Source of the DNA: Myotis daubentonii
Lineage: Eukaryota > Chordata > Mammalia > Chiroptera > Vespertilionidae
Assembly (NCBI RefSeq): GCF_963259705.1
Contig: NC_081842.1
Coordinates: 185,384,349 to 185,448,348, forward strand
Direction: 5' to 3'
DNA: 64,000 nt
In this document: one piece after another, positions 43,628 through 54,715 of the stretch
Layout of the letters: every line of letters starts with the position of its first letter
How positions within the stretch are numbered: the first letter of the stretch is position 1
The notes under the pieces: generated by a model
Databases searched by the model: none
Seen by the model: the letters and a program-made list of their open reading frames with translations, nothing else
What the model was told of the DNA's origin: nothing
Position numbers and translations under genes: made by a program

Positions 43628-43850
43628 ATGTGATGAGTCAAAAAGAATGTATCCTTTTGAATGAGTCCAAAAGCTGTACAGTATTCACAAGTTTGAGAGT
43701 TATTTATGCCTTTGATAAAACAGACTCAAATCCAGAACTGGAGTTGAAAGCGAGGACTTCAACTTCAAACAGGGAAGAACACCTCTCTTACGACTCCCAA
43801 TCATGACTGTTTTGAAGACCAAATAAAAAAATGCAACAGTGCAAAATTGA
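43628..43850 (+). other. candidate terminal exon, unknown product
   Basis: A strong acceptor-like stretch, TTTTATTTTTTTCATTAG, ends at 43627. It is followed by an open frame of about 58 codons (MSQKECILLNESKSC near the start, EEHLSYDSQS at the end) and a stop at 43804-43806. AATAAA follows at 43822-43827. I do not recognise the peptide: no signal, membrane or domain motif is visible. No partner exons are identified in the window, and a chance frame of this length is quite possible. Confidence 0.22.
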
Positions 43851-43931
43851 CTATACTGTGCTCTACAGTGGGAAGCACTCTTAGAATTTTTTTGTACTAG
43901 TCACCAATAGGAGTAACTGCCTGATCCTGCC
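43850..43931 (+). repeat. twin of the Helitron F cargo
   Basis: 82 bases matching 39793-39874 with two substitutions. No Helitron termini flank this copy; it begins just downstream of the AATAAA of the candidate exon. Confidence 0.95.
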
Positions 43932-44305
43932 CGAGGAATAGTCTCTGTGTTATATAACCCCACCCACCTGCCAGGAGTGTGCCCCTAACTCCACTGGACC
44001 AGTCAGAGGGCTTGCATGGGACTCTTCAAACTGGAATGAAGGGAAGAACATCCTAGCTCCTTTCTGATAGAGGAGTTGTTGGGTGTGAGGCTTGGGAGGT
44101 GTAGGCCATGTGGGGAAAGCTTTCTTTTTCTTGGTGCTGATATGCAGAGAGAGGCCGAGATGGTGACACAGAGGCCTGGTGGCATTTAAGGCCCTGGCTT
44201 TTGTGGTTCCCAAGGCCCAGCTGGACCTCAGTCATAAGAGACACCCCAGTATCCTTTCCCTTTTCATCTAGGCAAGTTTCAACTGGGTTTCTGACACTTG
44301 TAATC
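43932..44305. other. unique DNA
   Basis: Nothing recognised. Confidence 0.4.
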
Positions 44306-44400
44306 CTGACAAGTACATTATTCACTCAACAAGTGTTTATTGAACACCTGAGCTAGATGCTAGTCCAATGATAGACAGATGGGCAAGGCTATATTCACAG
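44306..44400 (-). mobile_element. L2/MIR3 fragment
   Basis: CAACAAGTGTTTATTGAACA then CTAGATGCTAGTCCAATGA. Confidence 0.5.
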
Positions 44401-44925
44401 CCCCCAGGCCCATCTGCCTGTCTCCTCTTCACTCCATAGCAGGAACCGGCAGAGTCTACCTCCAAACCCTGCTTAGCCAGACCCCTGGGCAAAATCACAG
44501 ACTCACAGAATCTTAGTCTCCTAGAGCTAGTGAGCCAGGAAATAATTCAGCTTGAATTCTCACAGACGTTAGGGCAAAGCCCTGTATGGAAGACACGAAG
44601 CCCTCTTTTCGACTTACTGCTGGGGGTGAGTTTTTCACCCTCTTCATTGGGACTTGGGATGGAGGTGGGAGTCAAGGACCATTTTAAGCAGGGGAGGCCC
44701 TCTTTCACTGCAAATTGGAATTAATTTCAGCATTTATTTTAAAAAAGATTCCAGATCCTGCCTCAATCATCCAAATCAGAATCTTTAGGGGCAGAACCTA
44801 GGGACCATTCTTTTTTAAAAGCTCCAGAACTATATCTTGGGTAGCCGGTCCATAGGCCTCTGTGGTAGAGGCTTATGCGTTCCTTCCTCTCCTAAAATGA
44901 GAGAAACTGGACAAGGAGGGGCCCA
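44401..44925. other. unique DNA
   Basis: Nothing recognised. Confidence 0.4.
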
Positions 44926-45088
44926 GGGACATGACTCAGAGGGGCAAGAAGTAGAGGGCTCAGTTTCATTGTTGGGGTGACTCTGGAGCAAATTGCTCCC
45001 CTCTCTGAGCCCTGTTTCCTCGTATGACCATCAGGATGATAACTTCTGCCTATGGGGATGCTATGGAGAAAGATGTATTGATTAGGCC
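44926..45088 (+). mobile_element. MIR fragment
   Basis: CTCCCCTCTCTGAGCCCTG then CTCGTATGACCATCAGG. Confidence 0.6.
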
Positions 45089-45300
45089 CGTGGTCGGCAA
45101 ACTGCGGCTCGCGAGCCACGTGCGGCTCTTTGGCCCCTTGAGTGTGGCTCTTCCTAAGCCTTAGGAGTATCCTAATTAAGTTAATAACAATGTACCTACC
45201 TATATAGTTTAAGTTTAAAAAATTTGGCTCTCAAAAGAAATTTCAATCGTTGTACTGTTGATATTTGGCTCTGTTGACTAATGAGTTTGCTGACCACTGG
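45089..45300 (-). mobile_element. non-autonomous hAT element (nhAT), copy 2
   Basis: The reverse-strand relative of 25424-25635, with GTGGTCGGCAAACTG and GTTTGCTGACCACTG ends. Flanking 8-mers ATTAGGCC (45081-45088) and GTTAGGCC (45301-45308) agree at 7 of 8. Confidence 0.93.
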
Positions 45301-46070
45301 GTTAGGCCTTCTCCATGGAGGAACTGAAGCCTCCCGGGGGGCAGACTTTCAGTATTTTCCTTTTAGTTTCCAAAGAGTTGAGGATGCAGCCGGTGTTCTC
45401 TTCATCTCCCCAGCCACTAGGTGAGGCCTCATCCCCTGCCACCTGGGCTGTGGCCCCACCTCCTTCTGGGTCTTCCCCATTCCTCCTGGAGGCCACGCTT
45501 GGAGGAGGCCCAGCCCTTCCTCATGGCTCCTAAAAACTCCACAAGGTTGCCAGGCCCTCTGCCTGGGCCGCCCATTCGCATAGGGCTCTGCTGCTCAGGA
45601 GGTCTGTGTCGGTCCCCAGTGGCTGGTTGGGGTTTCCTGCTGGCGTGGTTTCTTCCAATCTCTCCTCTCAGTCTTCCAAAAGGGATAGTGATGGACTTTA
45701 GCTCCAGACTTCTCAAAGCTGGCTTTATAGCAGAGCGAGCTGAGAAAAGACACTTGAATCTTAGGGTCAAATTTCTAGCTAGATAGCCTGAAGCATCCTC
45801 GTTGGAGGCCTCAGTTTCCTCCTCAGATGTCAAATGAGAATATACTAGGTAGGACTAGTCCTGTAGGACTCTGTGAAGGTTGGAATTCAGTGCCTAGAAA
45901 AGAGGGGTTGTGCAGTGAATGGTGTACCTGCTCCCTCATGAAGCTGGGAACTCTTTGATGGTAGGGACTGTTCTTTTGTGTGTGTAATGAACAATTCTAG
46001 CCTACTGAGCACTTCCTGTGATCCGGGCAGAACTTCCATGGAGCAAACAATTATACTTACTCATAGGGTT
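45301..46070. other. unique DNA with one MIR
   Basis: A MIR-like piece at 45785-45870 (GGCCTCAGTTTCCTCCTC). Frames at 45421-45833 on both strands are unsupported. Confidence 0.4.
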
Positions 46071-46170
46071 GTGTGTAGATTAAATGAGATTTGTCTCCAT
46101 TTGACAGATGAGAAAATGGAGGCTTAAGTAGATTAACTTTCTTTGCAGCTGTGTTTCTCTGTCCCTGTAT
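46071..46170 (-). mobile_element. MIR fragment
   Basis: CATTTGACAGATGAGAAAAT then GGAGGCTTAAGTAG. Confidence 0.65.
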
Positions 46171-46579
46171 AGAGCCTCACAGAGGGCAGTTGAGTGATTG
46201 TGAAATTGTAGTACCTGGCATGTGGGAGAGACCCAGGCTTCCCAGCCCCTTTGCTTCCCTTTCCTGGCCTCCCTAGTAGGAGATGAGGGTGTGAGTCTGT
46301 TGCTGGGCTGGCAGTGAGGTGCAGGGCAGGGGAAGCCCATCAGAGGCCCATCCTTGGTGGGGGGACATTCCAAGAATCCAAGGAGAAATCTGAGAGGGCT
46401 TGAGTCAGACTGAAGTGGAGGGTGGGGTGGGTAATGGTAATATAAATGTACAAAATCTCACCTCTGCTCCGATTAGCAGAGTTTTCTGTTGATGGCCTCA
46501 GTGGGCAGAGGGGCTCAGTGCTCCCTGCCTCCTTGTTCCTCTCATTATTTGACTTTTCTTTAGATCTCTCCAACAGTAG
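46171..46579. other. unique DNA
   Basis: Nothing recognised. Confidence 0.4.
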
Positions 46580-46689
46580 AGCTACACTTGCTTCATTCTA
46601 CATATGGGGCCACTGATGCCCACAGAGGGAAAAGGCCCACTCACAGGCCCACAGCCTGGGGTAGGAGAGCCGGGTGTCATAGCCTGAGC

Positions 46690-47115
46690 GCTGTACTTGG
46701 ATCAGACAGACTGACCCCTCCACCAGAGGCAGCACTCTGACCTTGCACAGGTGACTTTAACCTCTCTGAACCTCAATGTGCTCATTTAAAAAGTGTGGAT
46801 ACAGTTGCTCCTAGGTGACTGAGGGGGATTGAATCCAGAGCCTCTGCATATATCAAAATCCACGGTTGCTGGTCTTCTACATAAAATGACGTAGAACAAT
46901 GTATACACACTAAGTACTCGGCATCTGTGAATTCTCAGCCTTGGATTGAGAATACATTTCCATCCATGGTTGGTTGAATTTGTGGATATGGAACCTGTGG
47001 ATACAGAGGTTTACTGTTGTAATAATTTCCACCCCATATCATTGCCATGAGGATTAAATGAAGAAATGAATGCACCTTGTCCAGCAAGGTGCCCAGCAAG
47101 AGTAGATGTTCAAAA
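46690..47115 (+). mobile_element. MIR SINE split by a Tigger/MER2-like element
   Basis: Left MIR GACTTTAACCTCTCTGAACC to about 46803; right MIR CATGAGGATTAAATGAAGAA at 47047 onward. An antisense MIR piece also lies at 46600-46690. Confidence 0.7.
46805..47012. mobile_element. TcMar-Tigger (MER2-like) element
   Basis: CAAAATCCACGGTTGCTGG, then CATGGTTGGTTGAATTTGTG and GGAACCTGTGGATACAGAGG are typical of this family. Confidence 0.75.
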
Positions 47116-47435
47116 ATGAAGGTTTGTTTCTTTGATCTTTGGCTCCTGCCTCCCCTCCTTCCCCACACCCCAACTGCCTCAACTCTCTTTCCACTCACCG
47201 TTTCTTATTCCTCGGGCTTTTTATACCGTGGTGTCCGCATGTGCTTCTGCTTCATAGTTCTTTTATTCAGAAGCAAGTGAGGGAGAAAGAATTCAGGGGA
47301 CAGCTCCGAACCTCAGGAATCAAACTCCACAGAATCCATCTCAAAGGACTCAATGGGTTGACCCACAAAAGAGTGACCTGCATGTGGTTACTGACTACAC
47401 TTCGAGTATGCATGGGCCATGGGAAGAGAACTGAA
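47116..47435. other. unique DNA
   Basis: Nothing recognised. Confidence 0.4.
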
Positions 47436-47565
47436 TGGGGAGCTGGGAGACTGGGGTTCAAGTCCCAGCTCTGCCACCGCGTGGTTGTGTGACCCTGGGC
47501 TGGTCCCTTCCCGTCTCTGCACCTCAGTTTCCCCACCTGACAATAAGGGGGCATGCCAAGGGAAT
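47436..47565 (+). mobile_element. MIR SINE
   Basis: GTTCAAGTCCCAGCTCTGCC and GTGTGACCCTGGGCTGG. Confidence 0.85.
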
Positions 47566-48225
47566 TTCTGATTTTATTCTGTGGTCCCTGCATTGGATGT
47601 GATGAATGAATATTCCTAATGAGAAGTAGAAACAATTTGTGGTTGAGAGCTGTGCCTCAGATCAGAGTGACAGGATACATGGCCAAGCTATATTTTTTCA
47701 TTAGATTAAATTAAAAGCTGGTCCAAGACTTTCAAATATGAAGAAAATGAAGACGACAGGGTATTTCAGTTTAGGATCAGGACTAGGACAAGGCCAGTTG
47801 CCTAGTGTGCAGCATTGAGGAAGGCACTTGCACAGTCCTGAGGGTGAGTACCTCCTTTCTTGTCTCAGCCTTGCCCAGCCCAGTCTGGCCACCTTCTTCG
47901 TGGTGACCACCCCTTCTCTCTAATCTTGGCAGCAGTGGCAGCAAGCTGCAGCAACCTGCTCCTGGGCTTGGCTTTTCTCCTAACCCAGTGGGAGGCATTA
48001 AGTTAATGGCCCTATAGGTGAAATCAATCTAGTTAAAATTATTGCCAGCTCCTTTCCTTGCCCACTTTAGAAGCTAGCCATGCAGCATTAACTGTTCTCC
48101 CACATCTTCTCAGTTCATGTGTCCTCTAGGTTCATTTTTAACCACTGGGGTGCCTGGCACAAGACTGAGGTGGGGCTGGCAGAGAGGGGCGAGGCAGCTG
48201 TTGTCAGAGGCCAGGAACTCCTTGG
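47566..48225. other. unique DNA
   Basis: Nothing recognised. Confidence 0.4.
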
Positions 48226-48645
48226 GACTCATAGCTGAAACCTTGAGTTCAAGTCCTAGCTCTGTCACCTCCTGACTGTGTGACCTGGGCCATTCTTTAG
48301 GCCTCCCCGAGTCTCCTGGTCTCCTCTGTGAGCTGGGTAAAATAATTTAGCCCTGTCACCTCCCAGGCCACAATGAGAGGTTGATGTGAAAATTCTTTAA
48401 AAGCTAAACAGGAGTGAGGCTGAATGGGAAATAATCACTGTCCCTTACACAGCACTTACTGTGTGCATCTCTAACCCACCATCGCCGCCGCCGTTTGGAA
48501 GGAAACCACGGCTCCAGGTAGAGTAGCCTAAGGGCACACAGCTCAAAACTAGGAAAGCTAGTCAAACCGTGGCAATCCAGCTCTGGATCTGTGATCTTAT
48601 CCACAATGCTGCTGTTTCTTCTGAGACCTTCCCCACTTATTCTAA
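48226..48645. mobile_element. MIR pair
   Basis: 48230-48405 sense (GTCCTAGCTCTGTCACCTC). 48430-48640 antisense (CAGCACTTACTGTGTGCATC; CTGGATCTGTGATCTTATCC). Confidence 0.75.
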
Positions 48646-48671
48646 CATGTTAATCAAGAATGATCAGCGAG

Positions 48672-48733
48672 GGGGCGGGGGAAGGACACATATGTAATGC
48701 CCTTTGTAATACTTTAAGCAATAATAAAAAAAG
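48672..48733 (+). mobile_element. very short bat L1 3' end insertion
   Basis: Only the terminal GGACACATATGTAATGCCC...AATAATAAAAAA survives. Duplications around AAGAATGATCAG and AGGAATGATCAG flank it, showing a severely 5'-truncated L1 insertion. Confidence 0.75.
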
Positions 48734-48744
48734 GAATGATCAGG

Positions 48745-49420
48745 TGCTGACTTATTGATGACAGGTGTGAGGTGATCACTCATTGTGGTTTTAATTAGTG
48801 ACATTGAGCATCTTTTCGCATGTCTATTGTCCATCCGTATGTCCACTTTGGAGAAGTGTCTATTCAGGTTCTTTGCTCATTTTTAATTGGGTTGTTTGGG
48901 GGTTTTTTTGGTGTTGAGTTGTTTTTTTTAATATATTTTATTTCCCACAGAGAGGAAGGGAGAGGGACAGAGAGTCAGAAACATCGATGAGAGAGAAACA
49001 TCAATCAGCTTCCCCCTGCACAACCCCACTGGGGATGTGCCTGCAACCAAGGTACATGCCCTTGACCCGGAATCGAACCTGGGACCTTTCAGTCTGTAGG
49101 CCGATGCTCTATCCACTGAGCCAAATCAGTTAGAGCTGGTGTTGAGTTTTATAAGTTCTTTATAAATCAGCCCAATAAATGCAATTAAAATATATACATA
49201 CATTTTTTTTTAAAAAAAGGAATACCAGTTGCTTACTAAAAACCAGGCACTTTACATATAGTTCTTTCATTTGATCTTCCTGAGATAATAGAAATTATTC
49301 ACAGATTTTGCATACAAGAAAATTAAGACTTAATTATCTAGCCACTATGCTGTACACCTGAAACTAATACAAAATAATATTGAATGTTAACTGTAATGAA
49401 CAAAATGTAAAAAACAAAAA
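48745..49420. mobile_element. L1 pieces around a Ves SINE
   Basis: Antisense ORF2 end (GACATTGAGCATCTTTTCGC) up to 48910. It resumes at 49148, and a sense L1 3' end (CTATGCTGTACACCTGAAAC) lies at 49335-49420. Confidence 0.8.
48921..49137 (-). mobile_element. Ves SINE
   Basis: GACCCGGAATCGAACCTGGG and CACTGAGCCAAATCAGTTAG. Target duplications GGTGTTGAGTT at 48910-48920 and 49138-49148. Confidence 0.95.
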
Positions 49421-49499
49421 CAAAAAAGGGATTCAAACAAGTCTATTTGTTCTAGAATGGTAACTATAGTGATGACAATATGTGCTAACCATATAGTAA

Positions 49500-49690
49500 C
49501 AGTTATCAACTAGAAATGGCTCTCAGGGTCAAGATAACCTGCACTCTCATCTCAGCCCTGCCTCTGATCTCTATGACCTTTGGCAAGTGCCGCCCCCTCT
49601 CCGCTGGGGATCTCATGTTGCATTTCAGTCTCTGGTCCTCAGGTCCCTCCAGCCCTGGCAGGCAGAGTCACAGGGTTGGCAGTGTCAGGG
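49500..49690 (+). mobile_element. MIR SINE, diverged
   Basis: CCTGCCTCTGATCTCTATGA and GGCAAGTGCCGCCCCC. Confidence 0.55.
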
Positions 49691-49860
49691 CAGCTGATTC
49701 CCTCAGATGGAAGCATTTGTTATCTGTACATTGGAAATATTTATGTGTCTCAAACTAATTAGTGAACAAGAGTAATTATTTAAAAAGCTACCCTGGAAAG
49801 GGAATTGCTGTTGGAAACAATTGTTTAGACAAAACACCATTTGTTCCCAGATCTTGCTCC
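49690..49860. promoter_or_regulatory. candidate conserved noncoding element
   Basis: Repeat-free AT-rich block with CAAACTAATTAGTG (49751-49764), GTAATTATTTAAAAAGC and GAAACAATTGTTTAGAC. A palindromic TAATTA core suggests paired homeodomain binding. Inference only. Confidence 0.35.
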
Positions 49861-50495
49861 CTGCTGGAATGGCGGGCCACTTGTTTTGGTGACAGATGCC
49901 TTTTGACTGGAGTTTTGGAGCGTGAGCAGCTGCGTGCAGTGGGGGTGGTGGATGGAGCTGACCCACTCTCTGCTGGCTTCTGAGGGGATTCCCAAGGTCT
50001 CCTGGAGGTCAGGCACTCTCTGACCACCCTTCAACCAGTGGAGCCCAACCTCTGGGACAAAGCTAACCCCTTAGCCCTGATGTTACCCTGTAGAGTTTGG
50101 CTCAGAACTGCAGTCCTGAGATGAGATACCTAGTGAGCTGCCCTAGGTCACTCAGCAAGATGGTGGCAGAGCCAGCACTAGAGTTCTTTTCGTGGTGGTG
50201 GCATGTGGTCTTCTGAACCGGTGATGCTATCACCTCACCTGGCTTTGGTGTCTGGTATCTGGTCTGCCTGCCCATGCAGAAACCTAGTCAGGAATGATTA
50301 CTCTTTGTGTCCTGGCAGTGACCCTGAAATTACTAGCACCTTCTGGCCTGGACAGATACTAGGGGAGTTATGTGCCCAGCAAAACAAGCGCGTGGGATCC
50401 AGCAGCCTCATAGGGAATTGAGTCAAGTATAATGGTTTGGTCTTGGTCACGTGGTTTTCTCGCTTGTGTGTGATTGGTGGGTACCTATTCACCAG
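49861..50495. other. unique DNA
   Basis: A weak antisense MIR (GGTCACTCAGCAAGATGGT) lies at 50100-50190. No gene seen. Confidence 0.4.
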
Positions 50496-51175
50496 CATGG
50501 TTCAGTCTCAGATTCCTCATTACAGCAGTAATCTCTGTTCTCCATCTTCCACTCACAAGGGCACTGTAAGGATCAATTACACGAAGAAACAAAAAGTGCC
50601 TGTAAACTAAAAAGTGTTATAAAAGATTGTTAATAATAATGGCCAACATTTACCAAGCACTTTCTATATACGTGTTCATTGAGGTAGTTACACTTGCTGC
50701 TGGAACTCACAATCTCCAAATCTCAGTGGATTAAACAATAAGTGTTCATTCTTGCCCACCACAGCCAGAAGTTAGCCAGGGGGCTCCTGGAAGCAGCTCT
50801 TTTCTAACTTTACTTTCCTGGAGTCTTTCCCTTTCAGCCTTACAAACAGGGGAGAGAGAGCTGTGGAAGGTGCATGGTGGACTTGGGGTCAAGGCTGGAA
50901 TCGGTATGCTTTACTTTGTTCACATTCCATTGGCTAGAATTCAGTCCCGTGGTTCCTCATGAGGACTGGGAAGTGAAGTTAAGCTGTGTGCCCAGGCATT
51001 GTCTCAGCTACAGTGCGCTGTGCACCTGTTGATTCTCATAAAAATCCTCTAAATGGTTTTATTATCCGTTTTTTTCCCCCAGATGAGGAAATAGAGACTC
51101 AGAGACGTCAAATGACTTTCTGAAGATGTGAAAATCATGGGGGGGGGGGGTGGTGATCTAGATTCAGTCTGTCTG
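50496..51175. mobile_element. MIR/L2 remnants
   Basis: 50500-50640 sense MIR (GGCACTGTAAGGATCAATTA). 50640-50690 MIR3-like. 51065-51130 antisense MIR (CAGATGAGGAAATAGAGAC). A G run of about 11 lies at 51139-51150. Confidence 0.55.
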
Positions 51176-52280
51176 GCTGCACAGTCCCTGCAATTTTATT
51201 TTTTCCTCAAGAGAACTTTCAGCTGCTGGTAGACCAGTTCACTTCATGCTGTTTATTCGGTGCCCACTACAGACTGAGCACTGTGCTATATCCTGTAAAG
51301 TGTTGTAACCATTCCTCTTTCTCTTCCCCATGCCCAGGCTACCATCATTTCCCAGCAATTCTAATTCTGTCTAGTCTTCAATGTTCACCTTTAGGAAGTG
51401 CCCCCTGATTGCCCCTGGGAATTGCTGTTTTCTGAACCTCTATCAGGCTCGCCTCAGTTCTAGGAAACAGTGTACAGGAGAGAGTGATGTGCAGAGTGGA
51501 TCCTTTTATTTTTTTTCCAGGAATTGGCAACTAAAGTTGATGGCTTAGAAAAAAGACACCGAGTCCTCACCTTTTAGAGAGACTGATTGGGGTAGCCACT
51601 GCTGGCGGAGAGAAGCAGCCCCACTCTGAACTCTTCCTCTAGAAGAGGAGGGATGGAAGAGGGAAAGCTGTTACCCCCCTTCCCACTCCCTTGGAGAAGA
51701 GGATTTCTCCTCCCCAAGACGGGGCCCCAAGGAAAAAGCAGGCTGACATTTTGCTTTTTCGTTTAAGTATCTGGCCTGGCTCAGGCATAGCAGTGGGAGA
51801 ATAGAGGAGAGGTGGGTGGTTTGGCCACACAGAGGGGGCAAGGACAACCTCCCCACCAAAGTCAGGCCTGGAATGTGCTCACAGGCCTCTGGGTGGAGGC
51901 CCACAGAGATTAGATGAGATTAGGGACCTTGTGCAGTAAGGGACATGGCATTCAATTGTGAGACCATGATGGGGGTGTCAGTCAACAAGGAGCAAATCTC
52001 AGTGAGGAGCCAGAAGCTTCTAGGGGAGGGTCTTCATCAGCAGAGTTTATGACTTGGACCAGATTTTAATTTACCCCACTGCCCATAAGGATCCCAGAGA
52101 TAGCAAAGCAGGTGGGAAGACTACCTCAGTGTCAGCTGCCACATTAGGAGTCTGCTACCTCCTGCCTCCCTCCTTGCACCCCAATACCCAAGCAGTGAAA
52201 GAGGGCTGAGGTGAGTAACCTGCCCTCCCAACTAGCTTGAGTGGGTTAGAGATGGGGGTGGGGTGAGGGGCAGGGAATGA
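51176..52280. other. unique DNA
   Basis: Nothing recognised apart from a weak MIR3/L2 piece at 51245-51305. Confidence 0.4.
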
Positions 52281-52345
52281 CATGGGTGGGATAGGAAGAG
52301 CTATGAACAAAATATAAAAATAAAAAAAGTAAGTAAATAGGATTG
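52281..52345 (+). mobile_element. possible truncated L1 tail
   Basis: GAACAAAATATAAAAATAAA ends in an A-rich run like an L1 terminus. Weak. Confidence 0.3.
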
Positions 52346-52554
52346 AGTCCTAAAGAACCCAAGTGAGACTGTTCTAATCACTCACAGTGACTGAAAGTTT
52401 GGGCTCAGACAGAGTTTGTTAAGGCAGCCTGCTATTCAGCAGGAAAAGGGAGGGGTCAACAGAGCGCAGTTGGTAGCAGTTATTGGAAAAATAAAACTAT
52501 TCCAGGTTTATACCCCAATGAACTAAAACTCCACAGTAAATCAGTTTCATAGTT

Positions 52555-52800
52555 ATCCATTTAGCTACTATTTGTTGAGCTTCTAGTCTTTGCCAGACAA
52601 TGCTCTTGGTACTGGCAATTGCAAGAAGTTTATGCTGGTGGGGAGACAAACAAGCAAAAAAGGAACCGTTCAGTGAAAACTGTTATGAGGTAGAATGTTA
52701 GAGCACAGTGGGGCATGGAGCAGAGAGGGCTTAGTTATGGTTGGTTGGCCAGGGCAGGGTGTGGGAAGATTTTCTGGGGTCTTGAAGAATTAACAGGACC
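52555..52800 (+). mobile_element. L2 LINE fragment
   Basis: TTTGTTGAGCTTCTAGTCTT, then GGGGAGACAAACAAGC and TTTTCTGGGGTCTTGAAGA. Confidence 0.5.
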
Positions 52801-52839
52801 TGACTAGCCAGCTGCATTGTGGAAGGGTATCAATATACA

Positions 52840-52915
52840 AAGGCAAAACAAAAACAAACAAACAAACAAAACCCACACACACAAAGAAAACCCAACAAAA
52901 AACCACACAAAACAT
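52840..52915. repeat. A/C-rich simple repeat
   Basis: AAACAAAC and CACACA units. Confidence 0.85.
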
Positions 52916-53314
52916 GAAATAATGGGACCCATTAGGGGAACTGCAAGGAATGCATTTGAGCAATGCGTAAAGAGTGTTCATTACTACCATTTTGCTTCTT
53001 ATTTTCATTTTATCTCCTTTGCTGAACAGGACTGAAAGCTCCTTCAAGGAAGGGCAATGCCAAATCTCAGTTTTATCCCCTCACTACAACTGCATGGTGA
53101 GTAAATGCAATATTGAGCTGCTTTTCACTGTAGGTAATCCAGCAGAAGGTGCATGAATTCTCATGGCTTACGGAGTCCTGCAGTGGGAGGGAGGTAGATA
53201 GACCTGTATGTGGCTTAGGGCAAACCATGCCCTTGTCTAGTCCTCAGTATCCCCTTTTGTATGTAAGAAAGTTGACCAGATGATCTCTAGAGTTAGCTTG
53301 AAATTAGCCTGAAT

Positions 53315-53480
53315 TTAGAAGTTGGTAGACGAGAGTAGTGGATTGGAAGTTAGGAGGCTTGGTTCCCTAGTTCCAGTTCTGCCACCAGCTTAGTGTATGA
53401 CCTAATTTACTCCTCCAGGCCTCAGTTTCCCTATTTGTAAAATGCAGGAGTAGCACACCATATATCTAAAGTCTCTTTTA
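53315..53480 (+). mobile_element. MIR SINE
   Basis: TTCCAGTTCTGCCACCAGCT, CAGGCCTCAGTTTCCC, then TTGTAAAATGCAGG. Confidence 0.85.
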
Positions 53481-53624
53481 GCTTCAGCCTTCTATGCCTT
53501 TCTCACTGAATTTAGTTGACCTTGTCCTGGCCTGGTGTGCTTTCTCAGGAAGGCCTCACTTCCTTCAATATTCTTCAGATGTATTTCCAAACTCTGTGGG
53601 GCAAGGGAGGTAGATTAGGGCCAG

Positions 53625-53800
53625 GAGAGGGTATTTGTGTGAAGCCATGAATATTTATAACAGACGCTCCCACCAGAGGACACATTAAGTCTTGCAGCAT
53701 AACAAAACTGAATTACCATGAAATAAACTTTCTTAATTAAACAAATTAAATTTCTTCCCAGTATGTAATTTAGAAACTCTGATAAACCCTGGTTGAAAAG
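53625..53800. promoter_or_regulatory. candidate conserved noncoding element with CTCF-like motif
   Basis: Repeat-free: CTCCCACCAGAGGACACA (a CTCF-like core at 53668-53685), then CTTTCTTAATTAAACAAATT and AATTACCATGAAATAAAC. Inference from motif content. Confidence 0.35.
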
Positions 53801-54235
53801 GTTTCTTTTAGCCTTAAGCTGGCTGAGAAAGCAGGAACATCTGGTTGGTGGTGAAAAGGCCTGTTTAGGCTCCGGGCCACGGGGGCAGCACCATGGCGCT
53901 ATCCATGGTGCTGAAACAGCCTCTGCCTCGCGGCCTCAATAAAGGACACAGGCAGGCCAGGGCCGGTGGTGCTTAGGAGATGCGGTATTTGAGGACAGTG
54001 TCTCCAACTGTAGGCTCAGTGTACTTTTCTATTCCTATGTTTGCCAGCAGCCACTCAGAAGTTAACCACGTATTCTCCCCACCCCCACAAATTCACTAGA
54101 TTTTTAAAAGATGCCATGAATTTTCTTGTTTATGGAATCCTAGACTCTCAGAGCTGGGAGGCATGGCCTGGTCCAACTTCTTCATGATCGATAAAGGAAA
54201 TTGGTCTTAAAAGAGTTAAAAAAATTGATCCAATG
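53801..54235. other. unique DNA
   Basis: Nothing recognised. Confidence 0.4.
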
Positions 54236-54715
54236 TCACACTTAACCCAAGTGACAGAACTGAGATTCAAGCCCAAGTCTCTGACTCTAAATTCAGTGCT
54301 CTTTTCAGTAGGATGTTCCTGTTATCAGAGAAGCCTTTGAGGGTAGGGGCCATGTCATATGCACCTTTATTTTCATCTGGAATCTATCTTAGTGTCTGGA
54401 AAACTTTTTGAACAAATGTATAGGTGCATGGTCTTTCTATTCCTCCATAGTCGAATACATTCAATTGCAACCATACCATATACTAATTACACCAACGCAA
54501 CTCTTTACATTTGTAAGGTTATTGTAGTTCACAAAGTGCTTTTTGCCTTTGTTACCTAATTTGATTCTCACAATAATTCTGGAGGCAACAATATTAGTCC
54601 CAATTTATACCAAAGGAAACTGAGGACTGGGGGTCTAGTGGCTTGTTCAAGGGCATGTGGAGAGTCAGTGAAGAAGTTGCGAGTAGGATCCAGCTCTCCT
54701 GATTCCTAAGAATGA
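54236..54715 (-). mobile_element. MIR SINEs (two)
   Basis: 54236-54310 (CTGAGATTCAAGCCCAAGTC) and 54480-54712 (CAAAGTGCTTTTTGCC; AAAGGAAACTGAGGACTGG). Confidence 0.75.
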
